64,000 bases of DNA from positions 1 through 64,000 of the forward strand of contig CAVXIC010000040.1 of NCBI GenBank assembly GCA_963761755.1, given 5' to 3'. Each line of letters opens with the position of its first letter. The stretch's first letter is position 1. Positions 52,488 through 62,015 of the stretch are shown here, one piece after another. Made by a program: the position numbers and the translations under genes. Source of the DNA: CAJXVA01 sp963761755 (GTDB lineage Bacteria > Myxococcota_A > Polyangia > Nannocystales > Nannocystaceae). Below the pieces are notes generated by a model that was given only the letters and a program-made list of their open reading frames with translations, was not told the DNA's origin and ran no database searches.

Positions 52488-55400
52488 CTACTGGTCGTTG
52501 CGGGCCTTGCGAGCGGCCTTGAAGAACTTGTCCTTGGCGGCCTTGGAGCGCGGCTTCTCCGAGCGCGCCTGTCGATAGGCCTCCTTCGCCTCGTCGTAGC
52601 GGCTCAGCGCGTAGAGCATGTCGCCGCGCAGCAGCAGAGCATCGAAGTCGTTGGGCTCGACGTTGAGCCACTCGTCCGCCGAGATGAGCGCGCCGTCGTA
52701 GTCGTCGAGCTTGCGCAGCACCCGAGCCTGAGCCGCGAGCGCTTCGACCAGCCCCTCCCGCGCCTCGACGTGGTCGGGCCAGATGGAGCGCAGGTTGCGA
52801 TAGGCGACCACGGCGTCGGCCCACTGCTTCTTCTTGAGCGCCTTCTCGCCCTGCGGCAGCAGCACCTCGGCCGACTGCTTTCGGAGTCGGCCCAAGGACT
52901 CGTCGCCCGGCGCGATGAGCTGCAGCTTGGAGAGATGCCCGGCCAAGCAGTCCTCGGGGGGCTTGGTCCACCGACCAGCCTTCAGCGCCGCTTCGGCCTG
53001 GGCGACGACGGCCTGGGCATCTTGGGCCGCAGCAGCGTCCGCATCCGAACCATCGGTCACGGGCGCGATCGCGGGCGCCGGGTCCTCGCTGGGGACCTCG
53101 GCCTTGGCGCCTGGCTCCACCTCGATGACCTCGATGACCTCGGCCTCGGCACTCGCACTGGTTTTGGGGTTGGGGTCCGCAGCCTCGCGCCCCGGATCGG
53201 CGTCGTCCGACTCGGGATCGCCCCGCCCGGGTCCGACGTCGGGCGCCGGGGCGCCGGGCGGGGTAGGCGCGACGACCTTGCCCCGCTGCGAGGTCTCGCG
53301 CTCGTCGTCGCCACCCCCGAACACCGACGACACGCCGCCGGGGACCAGGGCCGCCAAGACGCCCACTGCGAGCAAGCCGCCCAGACCGGTGAAGAACAGC
53401 GCCCGCATGGCCGCGCGCTTCTTCGGGCCCCCCGAGACGTCCAGGCCCCCCGAGACCGACGACGCGGACGCCCCGGGTACGCCTGCGCCGGGGATGACCG
53501 GCTGCGAACCGGTGAGCATGGCCGGGGACATCGAGCGTCCCGCCGAGCTTCCGTTGCCGCCTCCATGCTCACGGGGCGGAGGTGCGATCTGCGTGAAGGA
53601 CTGCTGCTCGTAGTCGGCCCCGTAGATCCCGTCGCTGGAGCTCATCGTGGCGACGGCCGCCCGGTTCATGCTCAGGCTGGCGCCGGCCTCGTCGGGGCGA
53701 TCGGAGCGGTCGTGGCGCTCGTCCCCCGCGTCCATGCCCAACACGTTGGCCACCGCGGTCGCCCGACCATCGATCGCCCGCGTGAGTTCGTACTCGAGGG
53801 AGCGCATCGACGGCGGGCGATCCCCGGGCTGTCGCTTGAGGCACCGCCCGATGGCGGCCGACACTGGCTGCGGAACCTCGGGACGATAGACCGTGACCGT
53901 GTCGGCCTCCCGAGCCCCCTTCTGCATGAGCACGTCGACCGCGTTGCGACCCTGGAAGGGCATCTTCCCGGTCAGCATCTCGAACAGGATGCAGCCCAGC
54001 GCGTAGATGTCGCTGGCGATCGTCGCGTCCAGGCCTGCCCCCTGCTCGGGCGCCATGTAGTCCGGCGAACCCATGATCAGGCCCGGCGAGGTTGACCCAG
54101 ACTCTCCATCCATCTGCTTGCAGATGCCGAAGTCGAGCACCTTGACGAAGTCCGGGTCCTTGCCGCGCGCGGTCAGGATGATGTTCTCGGACTTGAGATC
54201 GCGATGGATGATGCCAGCGGCGTGGGCGGCGGACAGCGCCTGACAGACCTGACGGGCGATGTGTACGGCACGACGCACGGCAAGCGGACCCTCGCGCTTG
54301 ATCATCTCGCCGAGGTTCTGGCCCTCGAGCAGCTCCATGACGAAGTAGACGTCCCCCTCCTCGTTGGTGCCCACGTCGAGCACGTCGATGATGTGGGGAT
54401 GCCCCGTCTGGGAGGCCGCACGCGCCTCCCGCATGAACCGGCTGATCACGTCCGCGTCGCGCGTGTAGTGGCTGTGGAGCACCTTGAGCGCGAAGGTCTT
54501 GCCCAGCGCCAGGTGCCGGACGCGAAACACGGCCCCCATACCGCCGACGCCGATGAGCGACTCGACGCGGTATCGCTGCGCGACGACCTTGCCCACCCAG
54601 GTCTCGGCCGCCTCCTTGAGCGAGGCTGCGTCGGGTCGTTCGTCCCATCGCCCGCCTCGACCGCCGAGCTCGACGATGTCCGAGTCGCCCAGCGGCATCG
54701 TGGGGCGGGAGGGCTCGTTGAGGCTGGCGACGACGTCGCTGATGCTGATCAGCTCGCTCTCGTCGCCTTGAGACCGAAGCGTGGAGAAGTCGTGGGAGGA
54801 GAGGTCGAGGTAGTCCCGCTGCTCCATCTTGGCCTCGCGGGCGAAGATGTCGCGCATGAACTCGGCGACCCGGTCTGCATCGGCGGTCGGAAAGTTGGTC
54901 GCGAGAATGTCCGAGAGCGCGGCCCGGAACTCGCCGGCCTCCTGATAGCGGCTCTCTCGATCGCGCGCGAGGCCGCGCAAGACGATGTCGTCCAGCCCGT
55001 CGGGAATCCCCGGCACCAGCGACGAGGGGGCCTGCGCGTTGGGATTGCGGACCGCCTGGAGCGCTTCGGTGTGCGAGCGGCCGCCGGAGGGGAACAGCTG
55101 TCGGCCGGTCAGCAGCTCCCACAGCACGATGGCGCAGGCGTAGATGTCCGTGCGTCGATCGGCGGGCAAGCCCTTGGCCTGCTCGGGCGAGAGGTAGCTG
55201 TAGCGACCGAACACGACCCCGGGGCTGGTCATCTCGCGCTTGATCGAACTCTTGGCCAGGCCGAAGTCGGTCAGCTTGACGTCGCCGCGATACCCGACCA
55301 GGACGTTGGGCGGCGAGATGTCGCGGTGCACCAGGTCGAGACCCATCGCGTCATGCACGTAGTCGAGGCCTCGGAGGACCTCGCGGACGACGAAGACCGC

Positions 55401-55814
55401 GATGTCCACCGGGATGCGGCGATGCAGCTGGGCGCAGCGGTTCCACACCGCGCGCAGGTCCTTGCCCTCGACCAGCTCCATCGCGAGGTAGTACTCGCCG
55501 TCGACCTTGCCGGCGTCGAAGACCTGCACGAGGTTGGCGTGGTTGAGTCGGACGACCACCTTGGCCTCGTCGAGGAAGCGGCGATGGACCGCTCCATCCT
55601 CGAGGCTGTGCAGGACCTTCTTGACCACGCACAGCTTCTCGAAGCCGCCGGTCTCCCCCGCCGCGGCGATGAAGAGCTCTCCCATGCCGCCTCGCGCCAT
55701 GGGCCGAACGAGGACGTACTTCCCGAAAACCTCCGGGAAGCCTTCGGGGAGGTCGAGGCGACCCAACCGATCGGATATCGCCTCGTCCGCGGCTTGCGGT
55801 GAACTGCTCGGCAC
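52488..55814 (-). CDS. tandem double Ser/Thr protein kinase with TPR tail
   Basis: A 1,108-residue protein. Kinase 1 (about 33-310): RGGMGELF loop, CVVKKVL, HRDISPPNVL (D165, Ser in place of the usual Lys), DFG 183-185. Kinase 2 (about 415-690): VGGMGAVF loop, K444 in FALKVL, HRDLKSEN 537-544, DFGICK. A Ser/Gly/Pro linker precedes one membrane helix (about 804-825). An acidic linker and a C-terminal TPR region (about 960-1090, with KLDDYDGALISADEWLNVEPN and SRYDEAKEAYRQA) follow. Last gene of an operon with the mutase and the regulatory-domain protein. Confidence 0.92.
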   Translation of the reverse strand: MPSSSPQAADEAISDRLGRLDLPEGFPEVFGKYVLVRPMARGGMGELFIAAAGETGGFEKLCVVKKVLHSLEDGAVHRRFLDEAKVVVRLNHANLVQVFDAGKVDGEYYLAMELVEGKDLRAVWNRCAQLHRRIPVDIAVFVVREVLRGLDYVHDAMGLDLVHRDISPPNVLVGYRGDVKLTDFGLAKSSIKREMTSPGVVFGRYSYLSPEQAKGLPADRRTDIYACAIVLWELLTGRQLFPSGGRSHTEALQAVRNPNAQAPSSLVPGIPDGLDDIVLRGLARDRESRYQEAGEFRAALSDILATNFPTADADRVAEFMRDIFAREAKMEQRDYLDLSSHDFSTLRSQGDESELISISDVVASLNEPSRPTMPLGDSDIVELGGRGGRWDERPDAASLKEAAETWVGKVVAQRYRVESLIGVGGMGAVFRVRHLALGKTFALKVLHSHYTRDADVISRFMREARAASQTGHPHIIDVLDVGTNEEGDVYFVMELLEGQNLGEMIKREGPLAVRRAVHIARQVCQALSAAHAAGIIHRDLKSENIILTARGKDPDFVKVLDFGICKQMDGESGSTSPGLIMGSPDYMAPEQGAGLDATIASDIYALGCILFEMLTGKMPFQGRNAVDVLMQKGAREADTVTVYRPEVPQPVSAAIGRCLKRQPGDRPPSMRSLEYELTRAIDGRATAVANVLGMDAGDERHDRSDRPDEAGASLSMNRAAVATMSSSDGIYGADYEQQSFTQIAPPPREHGGGNGSSAGRSMSPAMLTGSQPVIPGAGVPGASASSVSGGLDVSGGPKKRAAMRALFFTGLGGLLAVGVLAALVPGGVSSVFGGGDDERETSQRGKVVAPTPPGAPAPDVGPGRGDPESDDADPGREAADPNPKTSASAEAEVIEVIEVEPGAKAEVPSEDPAPAIAPVTDGSDADAAAAQDAQAVVAQAEAALKAGRWTKPPEDCLAGHLSKLQLIAPGDESLGRLRKQSAEVLLPQGEKALKKKQWADAVVAYRNLRSIWPDHVEAREGLVEALAAQARVLRKLDDYDGALISADEWLNVEPNDFDALLLRGDMLYALSRYDEAKEAYRQARSEKPRSKAAKDKFFKAARKARNDQ

Positions 55815-55824
55815 GCGAGTCGCA

Positions 55825-57159
55825 TCATAGCCTGGGCTGGGGCAGCTCGGGCGCGTCCTTTGGCTCGACCCTCACCTCGATGCGGTGCGGGTGTGCAGTC
55901 CCCTCGTCGGACGCCTCCGGGATCTCGACCGCCTGGCGGAGCACGCTCGGCCCCAATCGGACGCGCAACCGCAGCGAGCCTGGAAGCGCTCGACTCGCGC
56001 GCACTCGACCCTTCATGTCGGTCTTTTCGCCACGAAAGGGACCCCCGTCGACGGTCGCGCCGGTCGCAGACCGCCCATCGGGCCCCAACACGACGATCTC
56101 CAGGTCGGGGCCGGCGGCCGATACGGTGCCGGAGAGCTCGAGATCCTCGCCAGCGGCGGCCTGCGCCGTCGCGAGCTCCACCCCATCTTGAATCGCCCGA
56201 ATCGCATACGGACCCTCGCCGAGGCCGTCGATCTCGAAGTTGCCGTCGGCATCGACCTCGGCCCGCCGCTGCTCACGCTCCCGCTCCACCGAACGCGCCA
56301 GCACGAAGGCCCGCGCGTAGGGTGCTCCATCGGGTCCGAGCAGCTGACCGGTGAGGAGATCGGCCGCGGCGACCAGGGTCACCCGAAGCGGTGCGTCGGG
56401 GCCCGTCCCCACGGGCGTCTGTGCGTCGAAGGTGACCCGGCCCGAGGCGTGGCCGGCAGCGCCGGCGATCACCTCGATGCTGGGCACCATCGCGGGAAGC
56501 TCGGCGCAGCCACCGTTGGCTTCATCGCACGGACCGCACGGCGGTCTGCGGATCCACGCCACGATGAAGCGACCGTCCGCGTCGGTGCTCGTGCTGCGGG
56601 TCGCCAGCGGAAGCAGCGCGGCGGGGTCGCGCTCCTCCTTGGGGCCCGCGGGCGCGAACAGGACGCGTGCACCTTCGACGGGGTCCCCCGACGGGGTGAC
56701 GACCTCTCCCCACAGTCGATCCAAGCCCTCCGTTCGAAGCGTCGCGGCCGAACCCGGGCGCAGGACCCACGGCTCGGCGGCAGACTGCGATGCGTGGTCG
56801 AGGGTCGCGCAGACCTGCCCACGGCACCCCATCGCCTCGAACGTGCCCTCGGCGGACAGGCGCACGGCTCCCAGGGGCCGAACGGTGTCGCCCTGCAGGC
56901 AGCGCAGCAGCAGCGCGCCGTCGGTGACCGGCTCCCCGTCGGCGTCGATCACCTCACCGCGGACGGTGACCGAGGCGTCGACGTCGACCTCGGCGACCCG
57001 AACCCCCCCGCCCCCACGCGCCTGCGGGGACGCGCCGCCGACCTCCGGTTGCGCCGCCCTTCGGACCGAGGACGTCCCCTTGGACGTTCGTAGGGTCCAC
57101 AGCGCGACCGCGACCAAGAGCGCGGCCACCAGCAGCCCCAGCCACCCCGCGCGCCTCAC
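55825..57159 (-). CDS. membrane-anchored protein with carboxypeptidase-regulatory-like domains
   Basis: A 444-residue protein, GTG 57159 within the mutase stop (GTGA). It has an N-terminal anchor (LGLLVAALLVAVALWTL). Several beta-sandwich units of the type VRGEVIDADGEPVTDGALLL, LWGEVVTPSGDPVEGARVLF, LTGQLLGPDGAPYARAFV and VVLGPDGRSATGATV follow. These are CarboxypepD_reg-like folds, probably extracytoplasmic. A Cys-rich loop (CGPCDEANGGC) lies near residue 210. It ends 10 bp before the double-kinase gene. It may be the kinase's sensory partner, but this is speculation from position. Confidence 0.8.
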   Translation of the reverse strand: MRRAGWLGLLVAALLVAVALWTLRTSKGTSSVRRAAQPEVGGASPQARGGGGVRVAEVDVDASVTVRGEVIDADGEPVTDGALLLRCLQGDTVRPLGAVRLSAEGTFEAMGCRGQVCATLDHASQSAAEPWVLRPGSAATLRTEGLDRLWGEVVTPSGDPVEGARVLFAPAGPKEERDPAALLPLATRSTSTDADGRFIVAWIRRPPCGPCDEANGGCAELPAMVPSIEVIAGAAGHASGRVTFDAQTPVGTGPDAPLRVTLVAAADLLTGQLLGPDGAPYARAFVLARSVEREREQRRAEVDADGNFEIDGLGEGPYAIRAIQDGVELATAQAAAGEDLELSGTVSAAGPDLEIVVLGPDGRSATGATVDGGPFRGEKTDMKGRVRASRALPGSLRLRVRLGPSVLRQAVEIPEASDEGTAHPHRIEVRVEPKDAPELPQPRL

Positions 57160-58961
57160 CCGCGTGCGTCACCCTCGAGCACGGGTCGCATCACCGCTTC
57201 GGCACGGGCGCGCGCGTCGGCGAGCACCGACTCCACGACACCGTCGATCTCCTCGCGCACCGCGTCCAAGCGATCGGCGCTGGTGGGTCCCGTGCTGCGC
57301 GCGAGCGCGTAGAGCTTGGCCTTGGGCTCGGTGCCGCTGGGACGCACCACCAGGCGACACGCCGCTGCACCCTCGGCCTGCAGCTCGAACACCAGGACGT
57401 TGCCAGGAAGATCCCGCGTCACGCTGCCGGTGCTGCGGGGGCGCAGTCGGTCTTCGGCCGAGACGACCGCCAGCCCCCCGAACGCCGCCGGAGGCTCAGT
57501 CCGCCAGCGCTCGACGAGCGTCGTGATCGCCTCGCGACCCACCGCGCCGTGCGCATAGATGTTGGCCGTCGTTTCCTTGTGGTAGCCCAGCCGCGCCCAC
57601 ACCTCGCGCAGCTGGTCGAACACGCTCCGCCCGTGACGTTTGGCGAGGGCCGCCGCTTCGGCGAGCATGACCGAGGCCACCGCACCATCCTTGTCGTGGA
57701 CGTCATCGCCCCGCAGGTAGCCGTGGGCCTCCTCGGTCGCGAACTCCAGGTGCCGCCGGGGCTGCTCCTCCATCATGCCCGCGTGGTGCTTGAACCCCAC
57801 GAGCAGGTCGTCCACCACCTCGACGCCCGCCGCTCGAGCGAGCGCGCCCACCAGGGGCGTCGTGCACAGCGTCGTGAGGACCCAGCTGTCCTCGCTGGGC
57901 TCGATGTGTCGCAGCACGTGGTCGAGCATGATCACCGCCAGCCGGTTGCCGTCGATGAACGTCCACACCCCTGCGTCCTTGGCCAACGCACCGACGCGGT
58001 CGGCGTCGGGGTCGTTGGCGATCACCAGGTCGGCGTCGAGCTCGATCGCCAGCGCCCGCGCGAGCGCGAGCGCGTCGGGCTGCTCGGGGTTGGCCGACGT
58101 CACGGTCCCAAACGCCCCACCGTCGGGGCGCTGGGCATCGACCACGTGCACCTCCACCCCCAGCGCCTCGAGCACCGGTACCACCGAGCTTTCGCCGACC
58201 CCATGCAGCGGCGTGAAGACGACCCGCAGCTGGGCATCGGAGAGATCGCCCAGCGTTGCCTGCGCTTTGACCCACCGCAGGTACGGGGCGTCGACCTCGG
58301 CTACCGACGTGCCGCTCAGGACGGTCACCGTGCCGGCATCCTCCCCGCGGGGCGTCAGCGGTGCGGTCATCGCATCGGTGATCCCCTTCATCAGGGCCTT
58401 GTCGCGCCGCCCCAGCACCTGTGCGCCGTCGGGCCCGTAGATCTTGATCCCGTTGTCCCCCGCCGGGTTGTGGCTGGCCGAGATCACGACGCCGGCGCCG
58501 CACCCACGCGCACGCACGATGTGCGACAGCAGCGGCGTCGGCCGGGCGTCGTCGACCAGCAGCACGTCGACGCCGCACGCAGCGAGCTGGTCGGCCACCG
58601 CCGCGGCGAACGGTTTGGAGTCGCGGCGGGTGTCGAACACGACCGCGGCCTGCATGGGCACGCCCTCGGCCCGCATCGCGGCCGCCAGGCCCTGCGCCGT
58701 CTCCCGCAGCACCGCCACGTTCATGCGGTTGGTCCCCGGCCCGCAGGCGCCTCGTCGGCCTCCGGTCCCGATCGGCAGGGGTCCGTCGAAGGCGTCGAGG
58801 AGCTCGGCCCCGGCGGCGGTGTCGCCCTGTGCGGCGGCACGGACGAGCGCCTCGAGAGCATCGCGTTCGCTGCGAAACCGCGACTCGGTCAGCCAGCGGG
58901 ACACGGTCTGCCGCCGCGTTGGATCGAGATCGAGCCCGTCGAGCAGGGTTTGAACGTCCAT
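57156..58961 (-). CDS. phosphohexomutase (PGM2-like phosphoglucomutase/phosphopentomutase)
   Basis: A 601-residue protein, ATG 58961. Motifs: GTGGRRGACGPGTNRMN (substrate-binding start), catalytic SASHNPAGDNGIKIYG, metal loop ANDPDADR, sugar loop FATEEAHGYLRGDDVHDKDG and phosphate loop RPSGTEPKAKLYA. The FNRMN and EEAHGY features place it with PGM2-type enzymes that act on glucose-1-P/6-P or pentose phosphates. First gene of the three-gene operon. A second phosphohexomutase is the middle part of the fusion at 17,883. Confidence 0.93.
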   Translation of the reverse strand: MDVQTLLDGLDLDPTRRQTVSRWLTESRFRSERDALEALVRAAAQGDTAAGAELLDAFDGPLPIGTGGRRGACGPGTNRMNVAVLRETAQGLAAAMRAEGVPMQAAVVFDTRRDSKPFAAAVADQLAACGVDVLLVDDARPTPLLSHIVRARGCGAGVVISASHNPAGDNGIKIYGPDGAQVLGRRDKALMKGITDAMTAPLTPRGEDAGTVTVLSGTSVAEVDAPYLRWVKAQATLGDLSDAQLRVVFTPLHGVGESSVVPVLEALGVEVHVVDAQRPDGGAFGTVTSANPEQPDALALARALAIELDADLVIANDPDADRVGALAKDAGVWTFIDGNRLAVIMLDHVLRHIEPSEDSWVLTTLCTTPLVGALARAAGVEVVDDLLVGFKHHAGMMEEQPRRHLEFATEEAHGYLRGDDVHDKDGAVASVMLAEAAALAKRHGRSVFDQLREVWARLGYHKETTANIYAHGAVGREAITTLVERWRTEPPAAFGGLAVVSAEDRLRPRSTGSVTRDLPGNVLVFELQAEGAAACRLVVRPSGTEPKAKLYALARSTGPTSADRLDAVREEIDGVVESVLADARARAEAVMRPVLEGDARG

Positions 58962-59315
58962 CGCCCTCGATTCTAGAGCACATCGCCCAGCCCTGGGCGC
59001 AGCGATATGCCAGCGGCTCGCCGACCGTTGAGTCGGGCAACGCAGCGAGTTTTTTTCCAGCAGCGAAATCTTCGTCCGCGCTCGCCCGTTGTCACGCTCG
59101 CGGCGCCTTGTGCCCGTTGTCTGGGGTCTGCACCGCTCGGCCGTGCCGACCGCCCCGTTTCGGTCGAGCGTCGGTTCCGAAACCATGGAACACTATGCCT
59201 TGCTCGCTGTCCCACTCCGCGTCGACGTTTGATCCGTCGACGAGGCGTCCGTGTCCAAATTCGTCCGCCGCGTTCCCCGCGGCCTCAACCCCCGTGCAAC
59301 CGTAAGGAGCGTGTG
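58962..59315. promoter_or_regulatory. 354-bp intergenic region, divergent promoters
   Basis: It lies between the mutase start (minus) and the permease start (plus). A T7 run occurs at 59050-59056 after AACGCAGCGAG. A strong Shine-Dalgarno TAAGGAG at about 59302-59308 precedes the ATG at 59316. No gene is seen. Promoter boxes could not be assigned. Confidence 0.4.
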
Positions 59316-61781
59316 ATGCGCCTTCCCCTGCAGCTGATCCAAAGACTGCGTCCCTTCCTCCGCCGAGACCTTCGTGCGCGCCTCACCAGCGCGCTCGTTG
59401 CCGTCTCGGTTCTCTTTGGCCTCACCTGGCTCGGCGTCTCGGCGCTCGGCCGCATCGACAGCCAAGAGGCCCACGCGCTTCGCGTCGACCTCGGTCTCGA
59501 GGCCCCCTACGCGGTGTGTGGTGGCGGGGACCAACCCGACTGCAGCTATGACGACCGGGCGCAGGCCAAGGTCGACCAGGCGTTCGCCCACGAGCGCTCG
59601 ATGCGGCATCTGGTGCTCGGGGAGTTGCAGGCGCGGGTCGATCTCGCCCAGGATCGTCTCGAAGAAGCCACGGCCCTCGTCGAGGCAGCCAAGGCCTCCG
59701 AGTCGACCGGCGTGCTGCAAGGGGACACCGTCGCCCTCGAGGTGGCGCTGATGCAGTCGGTCGTCGACCTGCGCCCCATGCAGGTCGCTTCGGTCGAAGC
59801 CCGTCGAGCTCGGCTCCTGTGGCCCCTGGACGTCATCGAGGACTGCGACGCATCCGAGTTCGAGGACGGCGGGTGGCTCGGCTGCACGGCGGCCTCCGAC
59901 AAGTGGCGTCAAGGTGGCGCGGCGCCCGACATGCGCACCGCGCTGCACAAGCAGCTCGAGCTGGAGCGGGTCACGCTCGACGAGCTCGACGATGCCCTCC
60001 TCGCCCTGATGGAGCGCGACGGTGTGGACAGCGAGGCAGAGACGACCCGAGTCAGCCGCGCCGAACTCACCGGCGCGCTGCTCCCGATCGACGCCCCGGG
60101 CACCGACTACGCCGAGCGTCTGGAGCTGGCCGCATGGCTCGCCGTGCGCCCGCCGTCGTCGGCGCTCCAGGGGTGGGACCTCTTCGACGCCGACCAAGAC
60201 TCCGACCTGATGAGCAGCAGCGTTCACCACGCGGCGGCGTCGTCGGGCCTGCCCACCGTGGACGACCGTCTGGCCTCCGCGGCGCTCGTGCACGCCGGGG
60301 ATCTGCGGGCGCTCGTGTTCGAGCCCGGCCATCCGATGTGGCGCGACGCCTGGACCGACCCTCAATGGGCGGCCGTGCCGATCACCAAGGCCTCCGAGCG
60401 CTACCGCTCTCCGCTCTCGGGCGGACAGCAGTGGCAGATCATCGGCACGGTCTTGTTCCTGCTCTCGGGCATCATGCTCCTGGTCGTCGGCCCGGTGGTC
60501 ACCGCCACCACGACGGCGCGTGAGCGCGAAGCCGGCACCCTGCCCGTGCTGCGCATGACCGGGATGAGCGCGAGCGACCTCGCCCTGGCCATGACGGTCG
60601 GGCCCAACGTGTTCGCGTTGGTCGCGGGCTTCGGCCTGCTGGGGCTCGCAACGCCGCTGTTGCTGTTCACCGTGGGCCCCGCAGCCCTCCTGATGCCGTT
60701 GGGTGCACTGCTCACCCTCACCGCGGCGACGCACCTGACGGCGATCGGCCTGGGCGATGCCCTCGGCCAGCGCGTCAACGCCATGGTCGTCGGCGGCCTG
60801 CTCGCGCTGGGTCTGCTGGGTCCGGGCTTGGTCGGCACCGTCATGGTCGTCGGTGACATGGCGGCCACCGGCTTCCTGCTCGGACCGCTTCCGCTCGCCC
60901 TCGCCTCGGGCATGGGGCTCTCGGGCATGCCGTTCGCAGCCGAGGCCGCCACCGGTGGCAGCTCCGACCTCGGCACGACCATCGCCGGCTACGCCCTGGT
61001 CATCCAGGGCATGCTCGGACTGCTGTGCCTGCTGAGCTGGCGCCGCCGGGTCGAGCAGGCCTGGGCGCCGCTGTTCCGCCCCTTGGAGGGGGCGATCCTG
61101 GCGCTGGCCTCGGTCGGCTGCAGCGCCCTGTCGGTGCTCGACCTGTCCGAGCGCGTGCACGTGCAGAGCTACGACGACGTCAACCTGATCACCTTTGTCG
61201 CGGTGGGCTTCTTGGTGCCCGTGCTCGGGTGGCTCCTCGTCACCAGCCTCGTTCGCCCCGCTCGCGCGGCGTCCGTGGCCAACGTCTCGGAGGTTCGTCG
61301 CGGCTTCCTCCGCTTCCAGGTGTTCATCGGCCTTACCGCCGCCGCCCTGGCGGTGGCATACCAGCTCGTGATCGAGCGGACCGGTCTGGCCTCGGAGCAG
61401 TCCGAGGTCATGTGGGCCACCCTGCTGCACGGCCTGCTGATCGGCGAGACCATCGTCGCCACCTTGCTGTGGACCAGTCGGCGCCGCCACGGCCGCCATC
61501 GCTCGCTGATGGTCGGCTTCTCGGTCGTCGTCCTTCAGCTCGTCGCCGCCATCGCCGTCTACGGACTCGAGGTCGACCACGTCGCGCTGACGCGCAGCGC
61601 GGCCAACCCGATTCTCGTCGGGATGGGTGCGAGCCCCTACCTCACGGCGTTCCTCGTCCTGCTGTGGGCCGCCGGCCTCGGCCTCGTGCTCGCGGCCGTG
61701 CTTCGGGAGCGAGACCATGCCGAGCCCAAGAGCATGGTCGACGAAGACGACGACCCCGCCGGGCAGCGCTGGCTGCACTAG
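59316..61781 (+). CDS. ABC-2-type permease-like membrane protein with large extracytoplasmic domain
   Basis: An 821-residue protein, ATG 59316. The first helix is about residues 23-45 (LTSALVAVSVLFGLTWLGVSAL). A soluble region of roughly 330 residues follows. A cluster of about 11 helices comes next, beginning near residue 370 with IIGTVLFLLSGIMLLVVGPVV. The cytosolic loop ATTTAREREAGTLPVLRMTGMSA matches the ABC-2/NodJ-type permease coupling motif (REREAGTLP.L..TP). The usual ATPase is not adjacent. The C-terminus is acidic (MVDEDDDPAG). Exporter, substrate unknown. Confidence 0.75.
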   Translation: MRLPLQLIQRLRPFLRRDLRARLTSALVAVSVLFGLTWLGVSALGRIDSQEAHALRVDLGLEAPYAVCGGGDQPDCSYDDRAQAKVDQAFAHERSMRHLVLGELQARVDLAQDRLEEATALVEAAKASESTGVLQGDTVALEVALMQSVVDLRPMQVASVEARRARLLWPLDVIEDCDASEFEDGGWLGCTAASDKWRQGGAAPDMRTALHKQLELERVTLDELDDALLALMERDGVDSEAETTRVSRAELTGALLPIDAPGTDYAERLELAAWLAVRPPSSALQGWDLFDADQDSDLMSSSVHHAAASSGLPTVDDRLASAALVHAGDLRALVFEPGHPMWRDAWTDPQWAAVPITKASERYRSPLSGGQQWQIIGTVLFLLSGIMLLVVGPVVTATTTAREREAGTLPVLRMTGMSASDLALAMTVGPNVFALVAGFGLLGLATPLLLFTVGPAALLMPLGALLTLTAATHLTAIGLGDALGQRVNAMVVGGLLALGLLGPGLVGTVMVVGDMAATGFLLGPLPLALASGMGLSGMPFAAEAATGGSSDLGTTIAGYALVIQGMLGLLCLLSWRRRVEQAWAPLFRPLEGAILALASVGCSALSVLDLSERVHVQSYDDVNLITFVAVGFLVPVLGWLLVTSLVRPARAASVANVSEVRRGFLRFQVFIGLTAAALAVAYQLVIERTGLASEQSEVMWATLLHGLLIGETIVATLLWTSRRRHGRHRSLMVGFSVVVLQLVAAIAVYGLEVDHVALTRSAANPILVGMGASPYLTAFLVLLWAAGLGLVLAAVLRERDHAEPKSMVDEDDDPAGQRWLH

Positions 61782-62015
61782 GCCGACGAGTCGCCCCTCG
61801 CGTCACCCGAAACGGGCGCCTGCGAGGAGCGTCGTCTTCGAAGGGACATCGCGGTCCCTGCACGCGCCGGCTCCCGTTTGGGGGTCGGCGTTCTTCGTCT
61901 CCGTCGGTCGGGCGGCGAGGTTTGCGCAGCCTGCCCCCCAAAACGGTTCCCCGCTGGCGCGGGGGGTGTCCTACTCTCCGGGCGTGCGCTGAACGGTCGC
62001 ACGCGGAGGTTTGTC

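Noticed and set aside
48332..52522. A plus-strand open frame of about 1,400 codons
   Set aside because: It runs antisense to mutS2 and through the antiporter gene in a wrong frame, with Arg/Pro/Gly-rich composition. It is a GC-driven shadow frame; the real genes have clear homology.
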